DNA from: Clostridium saccharobutylicum DSM 13864
Lineage (GTDB): Bacteria; Bacillota; Clostridia; Clostridiales; Clostridiaceae
Direction: 5' to 3'
NCBI RefSeq assembly: GCF_000473995.1
Contig: NC_022571.1
Span: 725,501 to 789,500, forward strand
DNA: 64,000 nucleotides
The notes beneath the pieces are model-generated. The model was not told the origin of the DNA and made no database searches. It was given only the letters and a program-made list of their open reading frames with translations. Positions within the stretch are counted from its first letter, which is position 1. Each line of letters begins with the position of its first letter. Shown piece by piece: positions 36,618 to 47,841 of the stretch. The position numbers and the translations under genes are program-made.

Positions 36618-37841
36618 TTAACTTCTATAATCACCGTTAATTTTTACATATTCATAGCTAAGGTCGCAGCCCCAAACATAAGCACTGGAATCACCTAAAT
36701 ATAAATTTACTTTAATAATAATTTCTTTTTGGCTTAAAATTTTTTTTGCCTTATCTTCGTCAAAAGGAAGAGGACTGCCAGCTTTACAAACATCAATTGA
36801 ACCAGCACTGCTTTCAAATGAAACATCGACTTTTTCAGGATCAAAATCAATATTTGTATATCCTAATGCACAAAGAATTCTTCCCCAGTTTGCATCGCTA
36901 CCAAACATTGCTGTTTTTACTAAGCTAGAATTAATTACGCTCTTTCCAAGAACTACAGCATCTTGTTCATTAGCGGCACCTATGATTTGACATTCTAATA
37001 ACTTTGTTGCACCTTCACCATCTTTAGCGATATTCTTAGCCATAATGGTATTTAATGAAGAGAGTGCTTCAACAAAAGCATTATAGTTTTCATCTTTTTC
37101 AGTTATTGTAGAATTTTCAGCTAATCCATTAGCTAGCATTAACACCATATCATTAGTACTTGTATCTCCATCAACACTGACTCTGTTATAAGTTACTTTA
37201 ACAATTGTTTGCAACGCTTCATTTAGCAATTCTGGTGATATAGAAAGATCAGTTGTTATGAATGAAAGCATTGTTCCCATATTTGGCTCAATCATACCAG
37301 AACCTTTAGCCATTGCCCCTATAGTTATCTTTTTATCACCTATATAAAATTCTAAAGCTAATTGTTTTTTAAATGTATCAGTTGTCATGATAGCAGAAGA
37401 GGCATCATCAAAACCATCTTTTGATAATTTTTCAGTAAGTAGTGGTATACCATTTTTAATAGCATCTATATTTAAAGGAACTCCAATTACTCCTGTAGAT
37501 GCAACTAAAATATCATCTGCTTTTAAATTTAATTCTTTAGCTTGAAGAGTTGTCATTTTCTTAGCTTTTTCTAATCCGTCATTTCCATTACAAGTATTTG
37601 CATTACCACTATTAATTATTATTGCTTGAGCTTTTTTATTAGTTAAATGCTCCTTGGTTATATAAATAGGAGCGCCTTTTACTTTATTTTTTGTGTACAT
37701 TCCAGCTGCCGCAGCTGGTACTTCTGAATATATTAAAGCTAAATCCTTTTTTAAATCACTTTTCTTTAGTCCGCAATGTATTCCAGAAGCTAAAAAACCG
37801 TTAGGAGCTGTAACTCCGCCATCTATATATTTTATATCCAA
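36618..37841 (-). CDS. argJ: Bifunctional ornithine acetyltransferase/N-acetylglutamate synthase
   Basis: Recycles the acetyl group from acetylornithine to glutamate, and possibly also uses acetyl-CoA. The precursor self-cleaves before a threonine nucleophile, here T190 in KGSGMIEPNMGTMLSFITTD. The residue before it is Gly, where most ArgJ have Ala. NSGNANTCNG and NRVSVDGDTSTNDM are typical. 407 aa. GGGGGT precedes the ATG. Together with argB, C and D it completes the cyclic acetyl pathway. Confidence 0.95.
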   Translation of the reverse strand: MDIKYIDGGVTAPNGFLASGIHCGLKKSDLKKDLALIYSEVPAAAAGMYTKNKVKGAPIYITKEHLTNKKAQAIIINSGNANTCNGNDGLEKAKKMTTLQAKELNLKADDILVASTGVIGVPLNIDAIKNGIPLLTEKLSKDGFDDASSAIMTTDTFKKQLALEFYIGDKKITIGAMAKGSGMIEPNMGTMLSFITTDLSISPELLNEALQTIVKVTYNRVSVDGDTSTNDMVLMLANGLAENSTITEKDENYNAFVEALSSLNTIMAKNIAKDGEGATKLLECQIIGAANEQDAVVLGKSVINSSLVKTAMFGSDANWGRILCALGYTNIDFDPEKVDVSFESSAGSIDVCKAGSPLPFDEDKAKKILSQKEIIIKVNLYLGDSSAYVWGCDLSYEYVKINGDYRS

Positions 37842-37909
37842 ATGTATAACCCCCTTAAGTCACTTGATAAAATATGAAAATCTATTAATAACTGTTAATT
37901 CTTAAATGA

Positions 37910-38944
37910 TTAAAATGCTGGTGCAATTAAGTTTAAGCCTTCTGTTTCATCAAAACCTAAAATTATATTCATATTTTGAATTCCTTGTCCTGCAGCACCT
38001 TTAATCATGTTATCTATTGTACTTACAACTATAATTTGATCTTCTCTATGATTTAAATGTAAAGAAATATAACAATCGTTTGATAATCTTACATTTTTAA
38101 TTGAAGCAATTTCACCAAGAGGTAAAATATTAACGAAAGGTTTATCTTTATAGAACTCTACATATAATTTATAAATTTCTTCAAGATTTACCTTATTTTT
38201 TGGTGTACAGTAAATAGTTGAAAGTATACCCCGGTTTATTGGAAGTAAGTGAGGAGTGAAAGTTATGCTTACTTTATCATTTGCCATAACAGACAGAGTT
38301 TCCTCAATTTCAGGTGTATGTCTATGAGCTCCAACTTTATATGGAGCAAATGTTTCATTTTCTTCAGGAAAATGAGTATTTAAAGCCAAACTTCTTCCTG
38401 CACCAGTGGTTCCAGACTTAGAATCACAAATAATGCCATCTAATTTTATTAATGAATTTTTAAGTAATGGCATTAATCCTAATTCTATAGTTGTTGGATA
38501 GCAACCAGGGTTAGCAATTAAAGAACAGTTTTTGATTTTTTCTTTATTTAATTCAGGAAGACCATATACGCTTTTTGTATGTAATTCAGGTTGTGAGAAT
38601 TTTTTACCATACCATTTCTCATAATCATCTTCATTTGATAATCTGAAATCTGCTCCCATATCAATACAAATTTTATTATTTTCAATTGCTTTTTTTGCTA
38701 TATCTTCACTTAATCCATGAGGAAGAGCAGTAAATATAACATCACATTTTTCAACTACGTCATCCATAGAGTTACAAATTAAATTTGTTTTATTTAAAAA
38801 AGTTTTATATACATTACTAATTTCTTGTCCTTCAAAAGAAACTGAGCTCAAAGCTGCAACTTCAACTTTAGGATGAGATAATAATAATCTTAGAAGTTCA
38901 GCACCAACATATCCTGTAGCACCGATTATTCCTACTTTAACCAT
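37910..38944 (-). CDS. argC: N-acetyl-gamma-glutamyl-phosphate reductase
   Basis: NADPH-dependent reduction of acetylglutamyl phosphate. Rossmann GATGYVGAELLRLL at the N-terminus, the catalytic cysteine in IANPGCYPTTIELGL, and the late histidine in HRHTPEIEE. The long upstream frame beginning at 39031 is not conserved. The ATG at 38944 (MVKVGIIGATGYVG) follows GGGGG and gives 344 aa, the family length. Third gene of the arg cluster in transcription order. Confidence 0.95.
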   Translation of the reverse strand: MVKVGIIGATGYVGAELLRLLLSHPKVEVAALSSVSFEGQEISNVYKTFLNKTNLICNSMDDVVEKCDVIFTALPHGLSEDIAKKAIENNKICIDMGADFRLSNEDDYEKWYGKKFSQPELHTKSVYGLPELNKEKIKNCSLIANPGCYPTTIELGLMPLLKNSLIKLDGIICDSKSGTTGAGRSLALNTHFPEENETFAPYKVGAHRHTPEIEETLSVMANDKVSITFTPHLLPINRGILSTIYCTPKNKVNLEEIYKLYVEFYKDKPFVNILPLGEIASIKNVRLSNDCYISLHLNHREDQIIVVSTIDNMIKGAAGQGIQNMNIILGFDETEGLNLIAPAF

Positions 38945-39086
38945 TTTTATGTTATCCCCCTTAATTTTAATTAATAATAACAAACAATTAAAATAAAAAG
39001 TATTAAGTTTGTATAAAAGTATATTTTTCAATATTATTGAAAAATATACTTTTTATTGTTTGCTATTGAGTTTTAAAGAAATAATA

Positions 39087-40475
39087 TTAGATGTTTTCTT
39101 TGAACTCTTTTATAAAATTATCTAATGCACTAATTTGCATTTTAACTGATTGTGTAGAAGGTCCACCAATAACTTTACGTTCTTCTACACAAGTTAGTAA
39201 ATCTATTGCATGATATATATCATCTTCAAAAATAGGAGAGAAGTTTTTAAGTTCTTCAATAGTTAATTCTTCAATCATTTTGTTTTGTTTTATGCAATCA
39301 AGAACTATTTCCCCAACTACTTCATGAGCGTTTCTAAATGCCATACCTTTTTTTACTAAGTAATCAGCTACATCAGTAGCATTAGTAAATCCAAGTCCTG
39401 CACCTTTTCTCATATTATCTTTCTTTACTTTCATTGTTTTAATCATTCCACAGAAAGTTTTAAGTGAAAGAGTAACTGTATCTAATCCATCAAAAAGAGC
39501 TTCTTTATCTTCTTGCATATCTTTGTTATAAGCTAGAGGGATTCCCTTCATTACAGTTAAAAGAGTTATAAGATCTCCATAAACTCTACCAGTTTTACCT
39601 CTAACTAATTCTGCAACATCTGGATTTTTCTTTTGAGGCATAATACTACTTCCAGTACTATAACCATCATCAAGTTCGATAAAGCTAAATTCATTAGTAC
39701 ACCAAAGAATTATTTCTTCTGAGAATCTTGATAAATGCATCATTATAATTGAAAGACAAGAAAGTGTTTCAATTACATAATCTCTATCAGAAACAGAATC
39801 TAAACTGTTTAATGTAACTTTTGAAAAACCAAGATCACGAGCAACAGCTTCTCTGTCAATAGGATAAGTTGATGTTGCTAATGCACCTGAACCAAGTGGC
39901 ATTTCATCAACTCTCTTATAGCAATCGCTTAATCTTCCAAAATCTCTTTTAAGCATTTCAGCATATGCTAAAATATGATGAGCAAATGTTATTGGTTGAG
40001 CTTTTTGCATATGAGTGTATCCTGGCATTATTGTATCTATGTTTTCATTAGCTTTTTCTAAAAGAACTTCTTCTAAAGCTATGATATCTTGTTTAAGAGA
40101 TAAGATGTATTTTTTCAAATACAATCTTAAATCTAATGTTACTTGGTCATTTCTACTTCTACCAGTGTGAACCATTTTGCCACATTCACCGATGTAGTAT
40201 GTTAAAGTACCTTCAACAAAACTATGAATATCTTCAGAAGTTTCGTCAATTTCAATAGCTCCGCTATCAAGTCTTTTTAATATTTCAAGAAGACCAGAAG
40301 TTATTTTTTGACTAGCTTCTTTTGGAATTATATTTTGTTTTCCAAGCATTGAAGCATGAGCAAGACTTCCTTCGATGTCCTCTTTATACATTCTTGAATC
40401 AACATTTATAGAAGAATTAAAATCATTAACTAATTTGTCAGTGCCTTTTTTAAAACGTCCGCCCCAAAGCTTCAT
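39087..40475 (-). CDS. argH: Argininosuccinate lyase
   Basis: Cleaves argininosuccinate to arginine and fumarate. MKLWGGRF at the N-terminus, [22 protein letters not shown], and the flexible signature loop [12 protein letters not shown] with the catalytic serine. 462 aa is standard. It begins 2 bases after the argG stop, with the ribosome binding site (AAGAGGAAG) inside the end of argG, so the two are coupled. Confidence 0.96.
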   Translation of the reverse strand: MKLWGGRFKKGTDKLVNDFNSSINVDSRMYKEDIEGSLAHASMLGKQNIIPKEASQKITSGLLEILKRLDSGAIEIDETSEDIHSFVEGTLTYYIGECGKMVHTGRSRNDQVTLDLRLYLKKYILSLKQDIIALEEVLLEKANENIDTIMPGYTHMQKAQPITFAHHILAYAEMLKRDFGRLSDCYKRVDEMPLGSGALATSTYPIDREAVARDLGFSKVTLNSLDSVSDRDYVIETLSCLSIIMMHLSRFSEEIILWCTNEFSFIELDDGYSTGSSIMPQKKNPDVAELVRGKTGRVYGDLITLLTVMKGIPLAYNKDMQEDKEALFDGLDTVTLSLKTFCGMIKTMKVKKDNMRKGAGLGFTNATDVADYLVKKGMAFRNAHEVVGEIVLDCIKQNKMIEELTIEELKNFSPIFEDDIYHAIDLLTCVEERKVIGGPSTQSVKMQISALDNFIKEFKENI

Positions 40476-40477
40476 TA

Positions 40478-41701
40478 TTATACTTCCTCTTTCTTAATTT
40501 TTTCTTGCATTTTAGCGCTTACAACTGTTGGAAGACCAAATAAATTAATGAATCCAGCAGAATCCTTTTGATCGTATACGCCATCTTCTCCAAAAGTTGC
40601 ATATTCTTCGCTGTATAATGAGTATGGACTAGTCATACCAGCATTGACAACATTTCCTTTGTATAATTTTAATTTAATTTCTCCTGTAACTGTTTCTTGT
40701 GTCTTAGTAACAAATTCAGATAATGCTTCTCTAAGTGGAGTAAACCATTGTCCGTTATATACTATATCAGCAAATTTTAAAGCTATTTGTTCTTTATAAT
40801 GAGATGTTTCTTTATCTAAGCAAAGTTCTTCTAAATCTTTATGAGCTTTGTATAGGATAGTTCCGCCTGGAGTTTCATAAACACCCCTTGATTTCATGCC
40901 AACAAGTCTATTTTCAACCATATCAGTAATACCTATAGCATTTTCTCCACCAATTTTATTTAATTCATCCAATAACTCAACGCTGTTCATTTTTTTACCG
41001 TTTAATGCAACAGCTATTCCTTTTTCAAAAGTTAATGTAATATAAGTTGGTTCATTTGGAGCAGCTTCTAATGTTTTAGAAAGTTCCAAGATTTTATCGT
41101 ATTGTGGTTCATTTTCAGGAAATTCTAAATCTAGGCCTTCGTGACTTAAATGCCAGATATTTTTATCCTTACTATAGTTTGTTTCACGATTAATTTTTAA
41201 TGGAATATTTTTAGCTTCTGCATAATCTATTTCATCTTCTCTTGATTTAATATCCCAAATTCTCCAAGGAGCTATTATTGGCATTTCTGGAGCAAATGCT
41301 TTAACAGCCATTTCAAATCTTACTTGGTCATTTCCTTTACCTGTACATCCGTGACAAATTGCATCTGCACCTTCAGCTTTAGCAATTTCAACCAATCTTT
41401 TTCCGATTAATGGTCTAGCGAAAGATGTTCCAAGTAGATATTTACCTTCATATATTGCACCAGCTTGAATAGTAGGGAATATATAATCATCTACAAATTC
41501 TTGAGTTAAATCTTCTATATATAATTTTGATGCCCCTGTTTTTATTGCTTTTTCTTGTAATCCGTCTAATTCATCCTTTTGGCCTACATTACCACATACA
41601 GCTATAACTTCGCATCCGTAATTTTCTTTAAGCCATGGAATTATAATTGATGTGTCTAAACCTCCTGAATAAGCTAAAACTACTTTGTTATATTTTGTCA
41701 T
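40478..41701 (-). CDS. argG: Argininosuccinate synthase
   Basis: ATP-dependent condensation of citrulline and aspartate. N-terminal PP-loop [30 protein letters not shown], and [13 protein letters not shown]. 407 aa. TAGGAGGG precedes the ATG. It is the first gene of the argGHCJBDF cluster, so the operon promoter should lie in 41702-41980. Confidence 0.96.
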   Translation of the reverse strand: MTKYNKVVLAYSGGLDTSIIIPWLKENYGCEVIAVCGNVGQKDELDGLQEKAIKTGASKLYIEDLTQEFVDDYIFPTIQAGAIYEGKYLLGTSFARPLIGKRLVEIAKAEGADAICHGCTGKGNDQVRFEMAVKAFAPEMPIIAPWRIWDIKSREDEIDYAEAKNIPLKINRETNYSKDKNIWHLSHEGLDLEFPENEPQYDKILELSKTLEAAPNEPTYITLTFEKGIAVALNGKKMNSVELLDELNKIGGENAIGITDMVENRLVGMKSRGVYETPGGTILYKAHKDLEELCLDKETSHYKEQIALKFADIVYNGQWFTPLREALSEFVTKTQETVTGEIKLKLYKGNVVNAGMTSPYSLYSEEYATFGEDGVYDQKDSAGFINLFGLPTVVSAKMQEKIKKEEV

Positions 41702-41843
41702 TTTAAAAGCCCTCCTATATATAAAATATAAATTATAATTTTCGTAAGTGATTTGTTATTTATAATTATACAATTTAAAAATGAAATAATCAAGTAAAAA
41801 AAGTAATTTTATTCATAAATAATAAAAAAATATACAAAAACAC

Positions 41844-41884
41844 ATTAAATATGCATAAGTTATTAATTTTTATGCATATTTAAT
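41844..41884. repeat. Perfect 15-bp inverted repeat upstream of argG
   Basis: ATTAAATATGCATAA (41844-41858) pairs with its complement (41870-41884) across 11 bases. It lies downstream of the DUF4363 gene and upstream of argG, so it may be a minus-strand terminator or a regulatory site. AGTGAATAATTATGAA (about 41906) loosely resembles an ARG box half. Confidence 0.5.
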
Positions 41885-41982
41885 TGCAGTATAAAATTAA
41901 ACTAAAGTGAATAATTATGAAATTGAAGTATATTTATTGATTGCAATAAGACTTAACTATAAATAGCTAGTTTAATCATCCC

Positions 41983-42363
41983 TTAGAAAATATTTTCTAA
42001 GCTTGACATCTGTAATTTTTTTATATGTTCAGTATTATGTTTTACTAAATGTAAAGAAGTATGAGCTTCTGTTTCATCATTATGAACTAAATATGTAGAT
42101 AATCTCACGGATTCATTCAGTAAGTTATCAAATTCTTGATGACTAAGGTAGAGCGATGTTAATATATTTTTTTCATTAATACAATTAAGTAATTGAAGAG
42201 AACCATTATATGCCTCTTCCATCTGACCACTTGTAATTTTAAGTTCTATATCTTCTGCTTGCATTTCAATATTATCACATAGGCTTAGTACAGAGCTGTT
42301 TAGAAAATATACGCATATCATGGTTAAGATAAATAAAGTTATTGATAATAGTGCATTTCTCAT
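41983..42363 (-). CDS. DUF4363 family protein
   Basis: A 126-aa protein with an N-terminal transmembrane/signal helix (ALLSITLFILTMICVYFL) and a helical extracytoplasmic domain. It corresponds to the DUF4363 proteins encoded next to DUF421 genes in clostridia. The longer upstream frame overlaps the DUF421 gene. The ATG at 42363 with AAGGAGTAT is the likely start, 13 bases after the DUF421 stop. Function unknown. Confidence 0.82.
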   Translation of the reverse strand: MRNALLSITLFILTMICVYFLNSSVLSLCDNIEMQAEDIELKITSGQMEEAYNGSLQLLNCINEKNILTSLYLSHQEFDNLLNESVRLSTYLVHNDETEAHTSLHLVKHNTEHIKKLQMSSLENIF

Positions 42364-42376
42364 TTTGTATACTCCT

Positions 42377-42408
42377 TCATACTGGTCTATTATTTTTTGA
42401 TTGTGTCT
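42377..42408. repeat. Family A end fragment (A2 type)
   Basis: CATACTGGTCTATTATTTTTTGATTGTGTCT matches the end of the A2 elements at 27367 and 47842. It encodes the last residues of the DUF421 protein on the minus strand. Confidence 0.75.
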
Positions 42409-43093
42409 CATATTTATCAAAAAGCTGATATTTAAATTTACCTTCTGTATCATATAAAGCAATAAGCACATGTTTGATTGACATAATGTTATGATTTTTA
42501 AGTAAATTAAGTATCCATTTCTCGTCTTTATTCATAGAAGTTAATGAATTTTTGTTAATTTTGCCATCTGATATTAATACTTTTGGTAATTTAACTTCTG
42601 TGCTTGGTGAACTATTAGAAGAAGTCGAATTAGATTTTTTTGAAGAATTATAATCTGCAGGTAAGATTGATATTTGTCCATCATTTTCCAATATGGCGTA
42701 TTGAATTTCATCAAGATTAAAATAATTTGCAAGTCTCAATTCTTCTAGTAATTCATCTATGTTTAATTGCTGTCTTTTTAAAGTTGGATAATTAATTTTT
42801 CCGTTATAAACTAATATACATGGTTCTCCATCTACAAATTTTCTTGTAGATTGAAATTTTAATCCAATAAGTGTTAAAAGTGTTTTTAAAAATAACAAAG
42901 TTATTATGGGGATAATTCCGAGTAATAATGGCAATCGTGTATCTTGCATGGGCAAAGAGGCCAAATCAGAAATCATAATAGTTATTACAAATTCATAAGG
43001 TTGAAGTTCACCTATTTGTCTTTTTCCCATCAATCGCATGGTTAAAACAACTAATAGGTATAAGATTGCTGTTCTAATGGATACTACAAACAT
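42377..43093 (-). CDS. DUF421 membrane protein (YetF-like)
   Basis: A 238-aa YetF-type protein: three N-terminal membrane helices (about residues 5-20, 38-50, 58-75) and a cytosolic domain with KRQIGELQPYEFVI, RKFVDGEPCILV, and a low-complexity Ser/Asn insertion (SSKKSNSTSSNSSPST). Start at 43093 (CGAGGTGA upstream) rather than 43126. The last about 10 residues (ETQSKNNRPV) are read from a family A end. Forms an operon with DUF4363. Relatives affect spore or envelope properties in Bacillus, but the molecular role is unknown. Confidence 0.85.
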   Translation of the reverse strand: MFVVSIRTAILYLLVVLTMRLMGKRQIGELQPYEFVITIMISDLASLPMQDTRLPLLLGIIPIITLLFLKTLLTLIGLKFQSTRKFVDGEPCILVYNGKINYPTLKRQQLNIDELLEELRLANYFNLDEIQYAILENDGQISILPADYNSSKKSNSTSSNSSPSTEVKLPKVLISDGKINKNSLTSMNKDEKWILNLLKNHNIMSIKHVLIALYDTEGKFKYQLFDKYETQSKNNRPV

Positions 43094-43416
43094 AAAAAAA
43101 TCACCTCGCAAAAATAATATTTGCAAAAATATAATTAATATTCAGATAAAAAATACTTTTATCCTTTTTAATAGAAAATGTATATAATATATAGGAAACC
43201 ATTTAAATATTCAAACTATAAGCAACACTATACAAAAGGATGATTCTATTTCTACTTTTGGATATATATTTAAATCATAAATCCGATTTATAAACTTTTT
43301 ATCCATATTGTAGAAGTGTTAAAACATTTAAACAATTACGAAAAACATAGTTAAAATATTTTTGTTCAAAGAAGCAATTATTTATAAGCTATGTTGAAAA
43401 TAAAGAATTATACAAT
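43094..43416. other. Divergent intergenic region
   Basis: AT-rich, no open frame, no recognised RNA. It contains the promoters of the DUF421 operon (minus) and probably of the gene at 43509 (plus). Confidence 0.4.
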
Positions 43417-43452
43417 AAGGCACATGAACTTGTTATTTTTGAATGTGCCTAA
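43417..43452. repeat. Family A short remnant
   Basis: AAGGCACATGAACTTGTTAT and TTTTGAATGTGCCTAA: both ends with the core deleted. Confidence 0.75.
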
Positions 43453-43508
43453 AAAGTAAGATACATTTAAACTTATATTAATTATTAGAAGAAAGGATTT
43501 TAAATTAT

Positions 43509-45164
43509 ATGATAAATAAAGATTTTAACCTAAAAGATCCTAGTGTTAAGGCTAAAAAAGGAATAACATTTTATAATTTAATTCTGAGCAATTGCAAAGA
43601 TAAAATTAAAGAAGTAGCTATATGTAAATTAAATGGGAGATACTATGAGTTAACGGAGACAATTAAAGAAGATGGAAATGTAGAATTAATAGGATTTGAC
43701 ACTGAAGAAGGAATAAAAATTTATACTAGAACATTACAGTTTATTTTTATTAAAGCAGTTTTAGATTTGTTTCCAAATTCGGAAATTACTATACAACACA
43801 GTATAAGTAAATCAATATATGGCGAAGTTCATAAGGAAGAGTCTTTAAGCCCAGAGGATATAAATAACATTAAAAAAAGAATGAAAGAAATAATAGATAA
43901 AGACATTCTTATAAAGAAAGTTAAAACGTCTAAAGATGATGCAATAAAAATCTTTAAAAATTATAAAATGGAAGATAAAGTTAAACTATTTGAATATAGT
44001 GATATTGATGATTTAAATCTATATAAACTTGAGGAAAGATATGATTATTTCTATGGTTCTATGGCATATTCGACAGGAGTAATAAAAACTTTTGATTTAA
44101 TTAATTATGAATCGGGATTTATTTTACAAAATCCTAAAAAAGAAAACTTAAATGTTATTCCTAAATTCAAGGAACAAAAAAGTTTAACTAAGATTTTTAT
44201 TGAAACAGAAAGATGGCTTAATATATTAGGAATTGGTGAAGTTGGCACATTAAATGAAAAAGTAATTAATAATGAACTTCAAAGTGTAATTATGGTTTCA
44301 GAAGCTCTTCATGAAAAGAAGATAGCTAATATTGCTGATGAAGTTTTAAAGCATAAGGATGTGAAAATAATATTGATTGCAGGGCCTTCTTCATCTGGTA
44401 AAACTACCTTTGCTAATAGATTGAGTGTACAATTAAGAGTGAATGGACTAATACCTATTCCGTTATCTTTGGATAATTATTTTTTAAATCGTGAAGAGAC
44501 CCCTAAAGACGAAAATGGAAATTATGATTATGAATCTATTAATGCATTGGATTTAAAATTACTAAATTATGATTTAGAAAAACTTATGACAGGAGTGGAG
44601 GTAGAACTTCCAATTTATAATTTTAAGACTGGAGAGAAAGAGTGGAAAGATTATAGGGTTAAAGTTCCTCATAATGGAGTGCTTATTCTTGAAGGAATTC
44701 ATGGATTAAATCCTAATTTAATATCTAAAAAATTAAATAATAATATATTTAAGATATATATATCAGCACTAACTCAATTAAATATTGATAATCATAATAG
44801 AATCTCTACAACTGATTCAAGAAAAGTTAGGAGAATAGTTAGAGACTCTTTATCAAGAGGATATGGAGCAGAGGATACGCTCAAGATGTGGCCTGCTATA
44901 AAAAAAGGAGAAAGTGAAAATATTTTTATTTATCAAGAGGAAGCTGATGTGACTTTTAATTCTACATTAGTGTACGAACTTGGAGTATTAAAGCCTTATG
45001 CGTTAAGAGAATTAGAAAAAGTAAAGTCAGAAAGTCCAGTATATTCGGAAGCTATAAGATTGAAAGCATTTTTAAACTTTTTTAAAGAAATTGATATTGA
45101 TGAAGTACCAAAGAATTCTATATTGAGAGAGTTTATTGGTGGTTCTTGTTTTTATGAATATTAA
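43509..45164 (+). CDS. Uridine kinase-like nucleoside kinase with ThrRS-like N-terminal domains
   Basis: A 551-aa protein. The N-terminal about 260 residues resemble the TGS/second additional domain of threonyl-tRNA synthetase (HSISKSIYGEVHKEESLS). The C-terminal half is a phosphoribulokinase/uridine kinase with P-loop AGPSSSGKTTFANRL near residue 291, LSLDNYF, LDLKLL, and LILEGIHGLNP. Such fusions are common in clostridia and are annotated as uridine kinase. The true substrate is unsure. The start follows AGAAGAAAGGA. A single gene followed by a terminator at 45186. Confidence 0.88.
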   Translation: MINKDFNLKDPSVKAKKGITFYNLILSNCKDKIKEVAICKLNGRYYELTETIKEDGNVELIGFDTEEGIKIYTRTLQFIFIKAVLDLFPNSEITIQHSISKSIYGEVHKEESLSPEDINNIKKRMKEIIDKDILIKKVKTSKDDAIKIFKNYKMEDKVKLFEYSDIDDLNLYKLEERYDYFYGSMAYSTGVIKTFDLINYESGFILQNPKKENLNVIPKFKEQKSLTKIFIETERWLNILGIGEVGTLNEKVINNELQSVIMVSEALHEKKIANIADEVLKHKDVKIILIAGPSSSGKTTFANRLSVQLRVNGLIPIPLSLDNYFLNREETPKDENGNYDYESINALDLKLLNYDLEKLMTGVEVELPIYNFKTGEKEWKDYRVKVPHNGVLILEGIHGLNPNLISKKLNNNIFKIYISALTQLNIDNHNRISTTDSRKVRRIVRDSLSRGYGAEDTLKMWPAIKKGESENIFIYQEEADVTFNSTLVYELGVLKPYALRELEKVKSESPVYSEAIRLKAFLNFFKEIDIDEVPKNSILREFIGGSCFYEY

Positions 45165-45185
45165 AATCAAATATAATATTAATAG

Positions 45186-45236
45186 AAAAATTTTTACCAT
45201 ACCACAAAATTATCATTGGTATGGTAAAAATTTTTT
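45186..45236 (+). terminator. Terminator after the nucleoside kinase gene
   Basis: AAAAATTTTTACCATACCA pairs with TGGTATGGTAAAAATTTTT, continuing into T. Confidence 0.9.
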
Positions 45237-45499
45237 ATTTAAGTATATTCAAATATATTACATTAAATAAAAGATAAATTAATGTAAATAAATTTAATAT
45301 TCTAATATAACTTGAAATAGTATTAATGTTCTCTGTGAGTTTGAGGTTATGTTACCTATTACCCATATTGTTTCGAAATATTTATTTTAATTTCAATTAA
45401 TGTAAAAATAAAGGGCAATATGATATAATTAAGTATAAAAATATTTATTTATATCGTAAAATGTGGCGAAAATATTTTTTTAGAAGGAAGTGAATATAA
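45237..45499. other. Leader of the chemoreceptor gene
   Basis: AT-rich, without a recognised riboswitch. I looked for a cyclic-di-GMP aptamer and saw none. A promoter is presumed near TATGATATAATTAAG (about 45419-45433). Confidence 0.4.
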
Positions 45500-47212
45500 A
45501 TGAATCTATTAAAAAATATGAAGGTGAGAGTTAAGTTAATCTTATCATTTTTAATTGTAGCAATTTTAATTGGTATAGTGGGAGGAATAGGAATTCAATC
45601 ACTTAAAAATGTAGATAACAGTGCTCATCAAATGTATGATAATAATCTTAGATGTGTTTACATATTAACGCATATGGAGCAAAATCTTACTGAAGTAAAG
45701 GGCGATTTGTTACAATTATCATATGTAAAAGATTCTTCTCAAAAGGATTTTTTAGAAAAAAACATTCAAGAGAATACAGATGAAAATAATGAATTAATTA
45801 GTGAATATGAGAAAATACCTATGGGGGAAAAAGAAAAACAAGCATATGAAGATTTTAAAAGTTATTTGCAGCAATATAAATCATTAACAGGAAATATTAT
45901 TAAAGTTTTAGATGCAGAAAATTTTGATGAGGCAGATAAGCAATATATTAATATGTCAAAAACTGGCGACATGATGTTTGATGGTTTAGAGAAATTAATA
46001 CAAATAAATTTAGATAGTGCTAAACATGCAAATGAAAATATTAATTTAATATATAAAAAATCAAACATGATTATGAGTATATTAAGTATTGCTGGTCTTA
46101 TAATAGCAGTTGCAATAGGATTAATATTATCAAATGACATAAATAAACCTCTTCAAAGAATGAGATTATATGGTAAGAGACTTGCAAATTATGATTTGTC
46201 ACATGAATTTAAAGTTACAAGAGGTGATGAATTTGGAGAAACAGATAAATGGCTGATTAAGGCACAAAGTAATATTAAAGAGCTTATAGAAACAATTATG
46301 AAAAATGCTCAAAATATGAATGATTCTTCAGATGAACTTTCAGCAACTGTAGAAGAGTTATCATCAAAATCAATTAGTATTAATGAAGCTGTAAATCATA
46401 TTGCGAATAATATGGAAAAAGCTAGTACTGGAACAGAGGAGATAAGTGCATCCATTCAAGAAGTAGACTCAAGCATCACTGAACTTTCGGAAAAGGCTAT
46501 GGAAGGAAGTAATAATGCTTTAGGAGCTAAGGAAAGATCGACACAAGTTAAAAATGATAGTAAAAAAGCTATTGAAGAAACTAAAAAAATATATGATGAA
46601 AAGCAAAAAAATATGATAAAAGCTATTGAAGATGGTAAGATAGTTGAAAATATTAAGGTAATGGCTGATACAATAGCTAGTATAGCAGGACAAACTGATT
46701 TATTGGCACTTAATGCAGCAATAGAAGCGGCTAGGGCTGGAGAACATGGAAAAGGATTTGCAGTTGTAGCAGAGGAAGTTAGAGCTTTATCAGAACAATC
46801 AGCGGAAGCGGTAAAGAATATTCAAAGGACTATAGTTGATGTTCAAGCAGCATTTAAAAATAGTATTGCTACAGGAAGTGACATACTAGATTTTATTGAT
46901 AAAGATGTTAATAAACAATTTATTGCATATGAAAAAACAGGTGATCAATATTATGAAGATTCTGATTTTGTAAGCAAAATGTCAGATGAAATTGCAGCTA
47001 TGTCAGAAGAGGTTAATGCTACTGTGGGACAAGTAAGCGAAGCTGTACAAAATATGTCAGAAACAGCTCAAAAATCTAATGAACAAGTAGAAACAATAAA
47101 AGAAAGTATAAATGAAACTACTCAAGCTTTAGAACAAGTAGCAACAACAGCGCAAGGTCAGGCAGAACTTGCTGAAAAACTTAATGAAATAGTTCAAAAG
47201 TTCAAAATATAA
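45500..47212 (+). CDS. Methyl-accepting chemotaxis protein
   Basis: A 570-aa chemoreceptor: TM1 at about 12-30, a four-helix-bundle sensor domain (31-190), TM2 at about 191-210 ([18 protein letters not shown]), HAMP at 211-263, and a cytoplasmic coiled coil with the signalling tip [20 protein letters not shown] and [15 protein letters not shown]. It signals through CheA/CheW to the flagella. Methylation-region glutamates are present, and no CheR-binding pentapeptide tail is seen. AGAAGGAAGTG precedes the ATG. Ligand unknown. Monocistronic, followed by two family B elements. Confidence 0.95.
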   Translation: MNLLKNMKVRVKLILSFLIVAILIGIVGGIGIQSLKNVDNSAHQMYDNNLRCVYILTHMEQNLTEVKGDLLQLSYVKDSSQKDFLEKNIQENTDENNELISEYEKIPMGEKEKQAYEDFKSYLQQYKSLTGNIIKVLDAENFDEADKQYINMSKTGDMMFDGLEKLIQINLDSAKHANENINLIYKKSNMIMSILSIAGLIIAVAIGLILSNDINKPLQRMRLYGKRLANYDLSHEFKVTRGDEFGETDKWLIKAQSNIKELIETIMKNAQNMNDSSDELSATVEELSSKSISINEAVNHIANNMEKASTGTEEISASIQEVDSSITELSEKAMEGSNNALGAKERSTQVKNDSKKAIEETKKIYDEKQKNMIKAIEDGKIVENIKVMADTIASIAGQTDLLALNAAIEAARAGEHGKGFAVVAEEVRALSEQSAEAVKNIQRTIVDVQAAFKNSIATGSDILDFIDKDVNKQFIAYEKTGDQYYEDSDFVSKMSDEIAAMSEEVNATVGQVSEAVQNMSETAQKSNEQVETIKESINETTQALEQVATTAQGQAELAEKLNEIVQKFKI

Positions 47213-47226
47213 TTTAAGCTTTTGTG

Positions 47227-47452
47227 TTAATTTACCGAAATAAAGAGTACTATTTTACTTGGTTGCTATATAATTTGGGTATGGATTTCTAACAGCACAA
47301 GTGGTATCAATTCCAGCATACTCCTTAAGCAAATTAAGGACATGCAAGAATGGAACAACTTTTACTTAAGAAATCCTATAGCCGAATTATAAACGCAACA
47401 CTACGTAAAATAGTATTCTTTATTTCTAGTGCAGAATATATTTTAAAGTTTA
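47227..47452 (-). repeat. Family B long-hairpin element, copy 5
   Basis: Reverse orientation. TTACCGAAATAAAGAGTACT pairs at the far side with AGTATTCTTTATTTC. The unpaired strands TTGGTTGCTATA and AACGCAACACTACGT match the family. Inner stem AATTTGGGTATGGATTTCTA with its partner near 47380. Confidence 0.82.
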
Positions 47453-47544
47453 TGTATAGAAATGTGTGATAAAATCTATTTTATAAAATAAATTATGAAA
47501 GAACTAAATATTTAACTTATGCTTTGAATATATATTCAAAGCAT

Positions 47545-47740
47545 AAATAGAGGTTATGCTTTTGTGTAGCGTTACTTTAAAAAATTTTGATAGGTATGCT
47601 TGTTAAATTGTAAGTTGTTCCACATGTGCTTGTTCACAATATGTTTGTGAGGCAAACATTGTAGGTACAACCTGCAATCTTAGACAATCCATCAAAATTT
47701 TTAGTAACGAAAACAAATGCATGACCTCTATTTAGGTTAA
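47545..47740 (+). repeat. Family B element, copy 6 (divergent arms, same plan)
   Basis: Outer arms AAATAGAGGTTATGC (47545-47559) and GCATGACCTCTATTT (47719-47733). Inner stem AATTTTGATAGG with CCATCAAAATT. Arm sequences share little with other copies, yet the unpaired strands GTGTAGCGTTACTTT and TTAGTAACGAAAAC are kept. A strong case for structure-level conservation. Confidence 0.8.
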
Positions 47741-47841
47741 CTATCTCATAAGTTTACATTATACTTTGTTTATTTAAAAATATATATTTTTTAGAACTAA
47801 ATTTGTGTTATTATTTTAGGGAGTAACAAAGAAGTTTTGTT

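Noticed and set aside
38945..39031. Upstream extension of argC
   Set aside because: No ribosome binding site and a non-conserved hydrophobic stretch. The MVKVGIIGATGYVG start at 38944 fits the family.
41702..41980. T-box or arginine riboswitch upstream of argG
   Set aside because: No T-box sequence (TGGNACCGCG) or other recognised aptamer. Only an inverted repeat and weak ARG-box-like sites are present.
45237..45499. Cyclic-di-GMP riboswitch before the chemoreceptor
   Set aside because: The conserved aptamer motifs could not be found.
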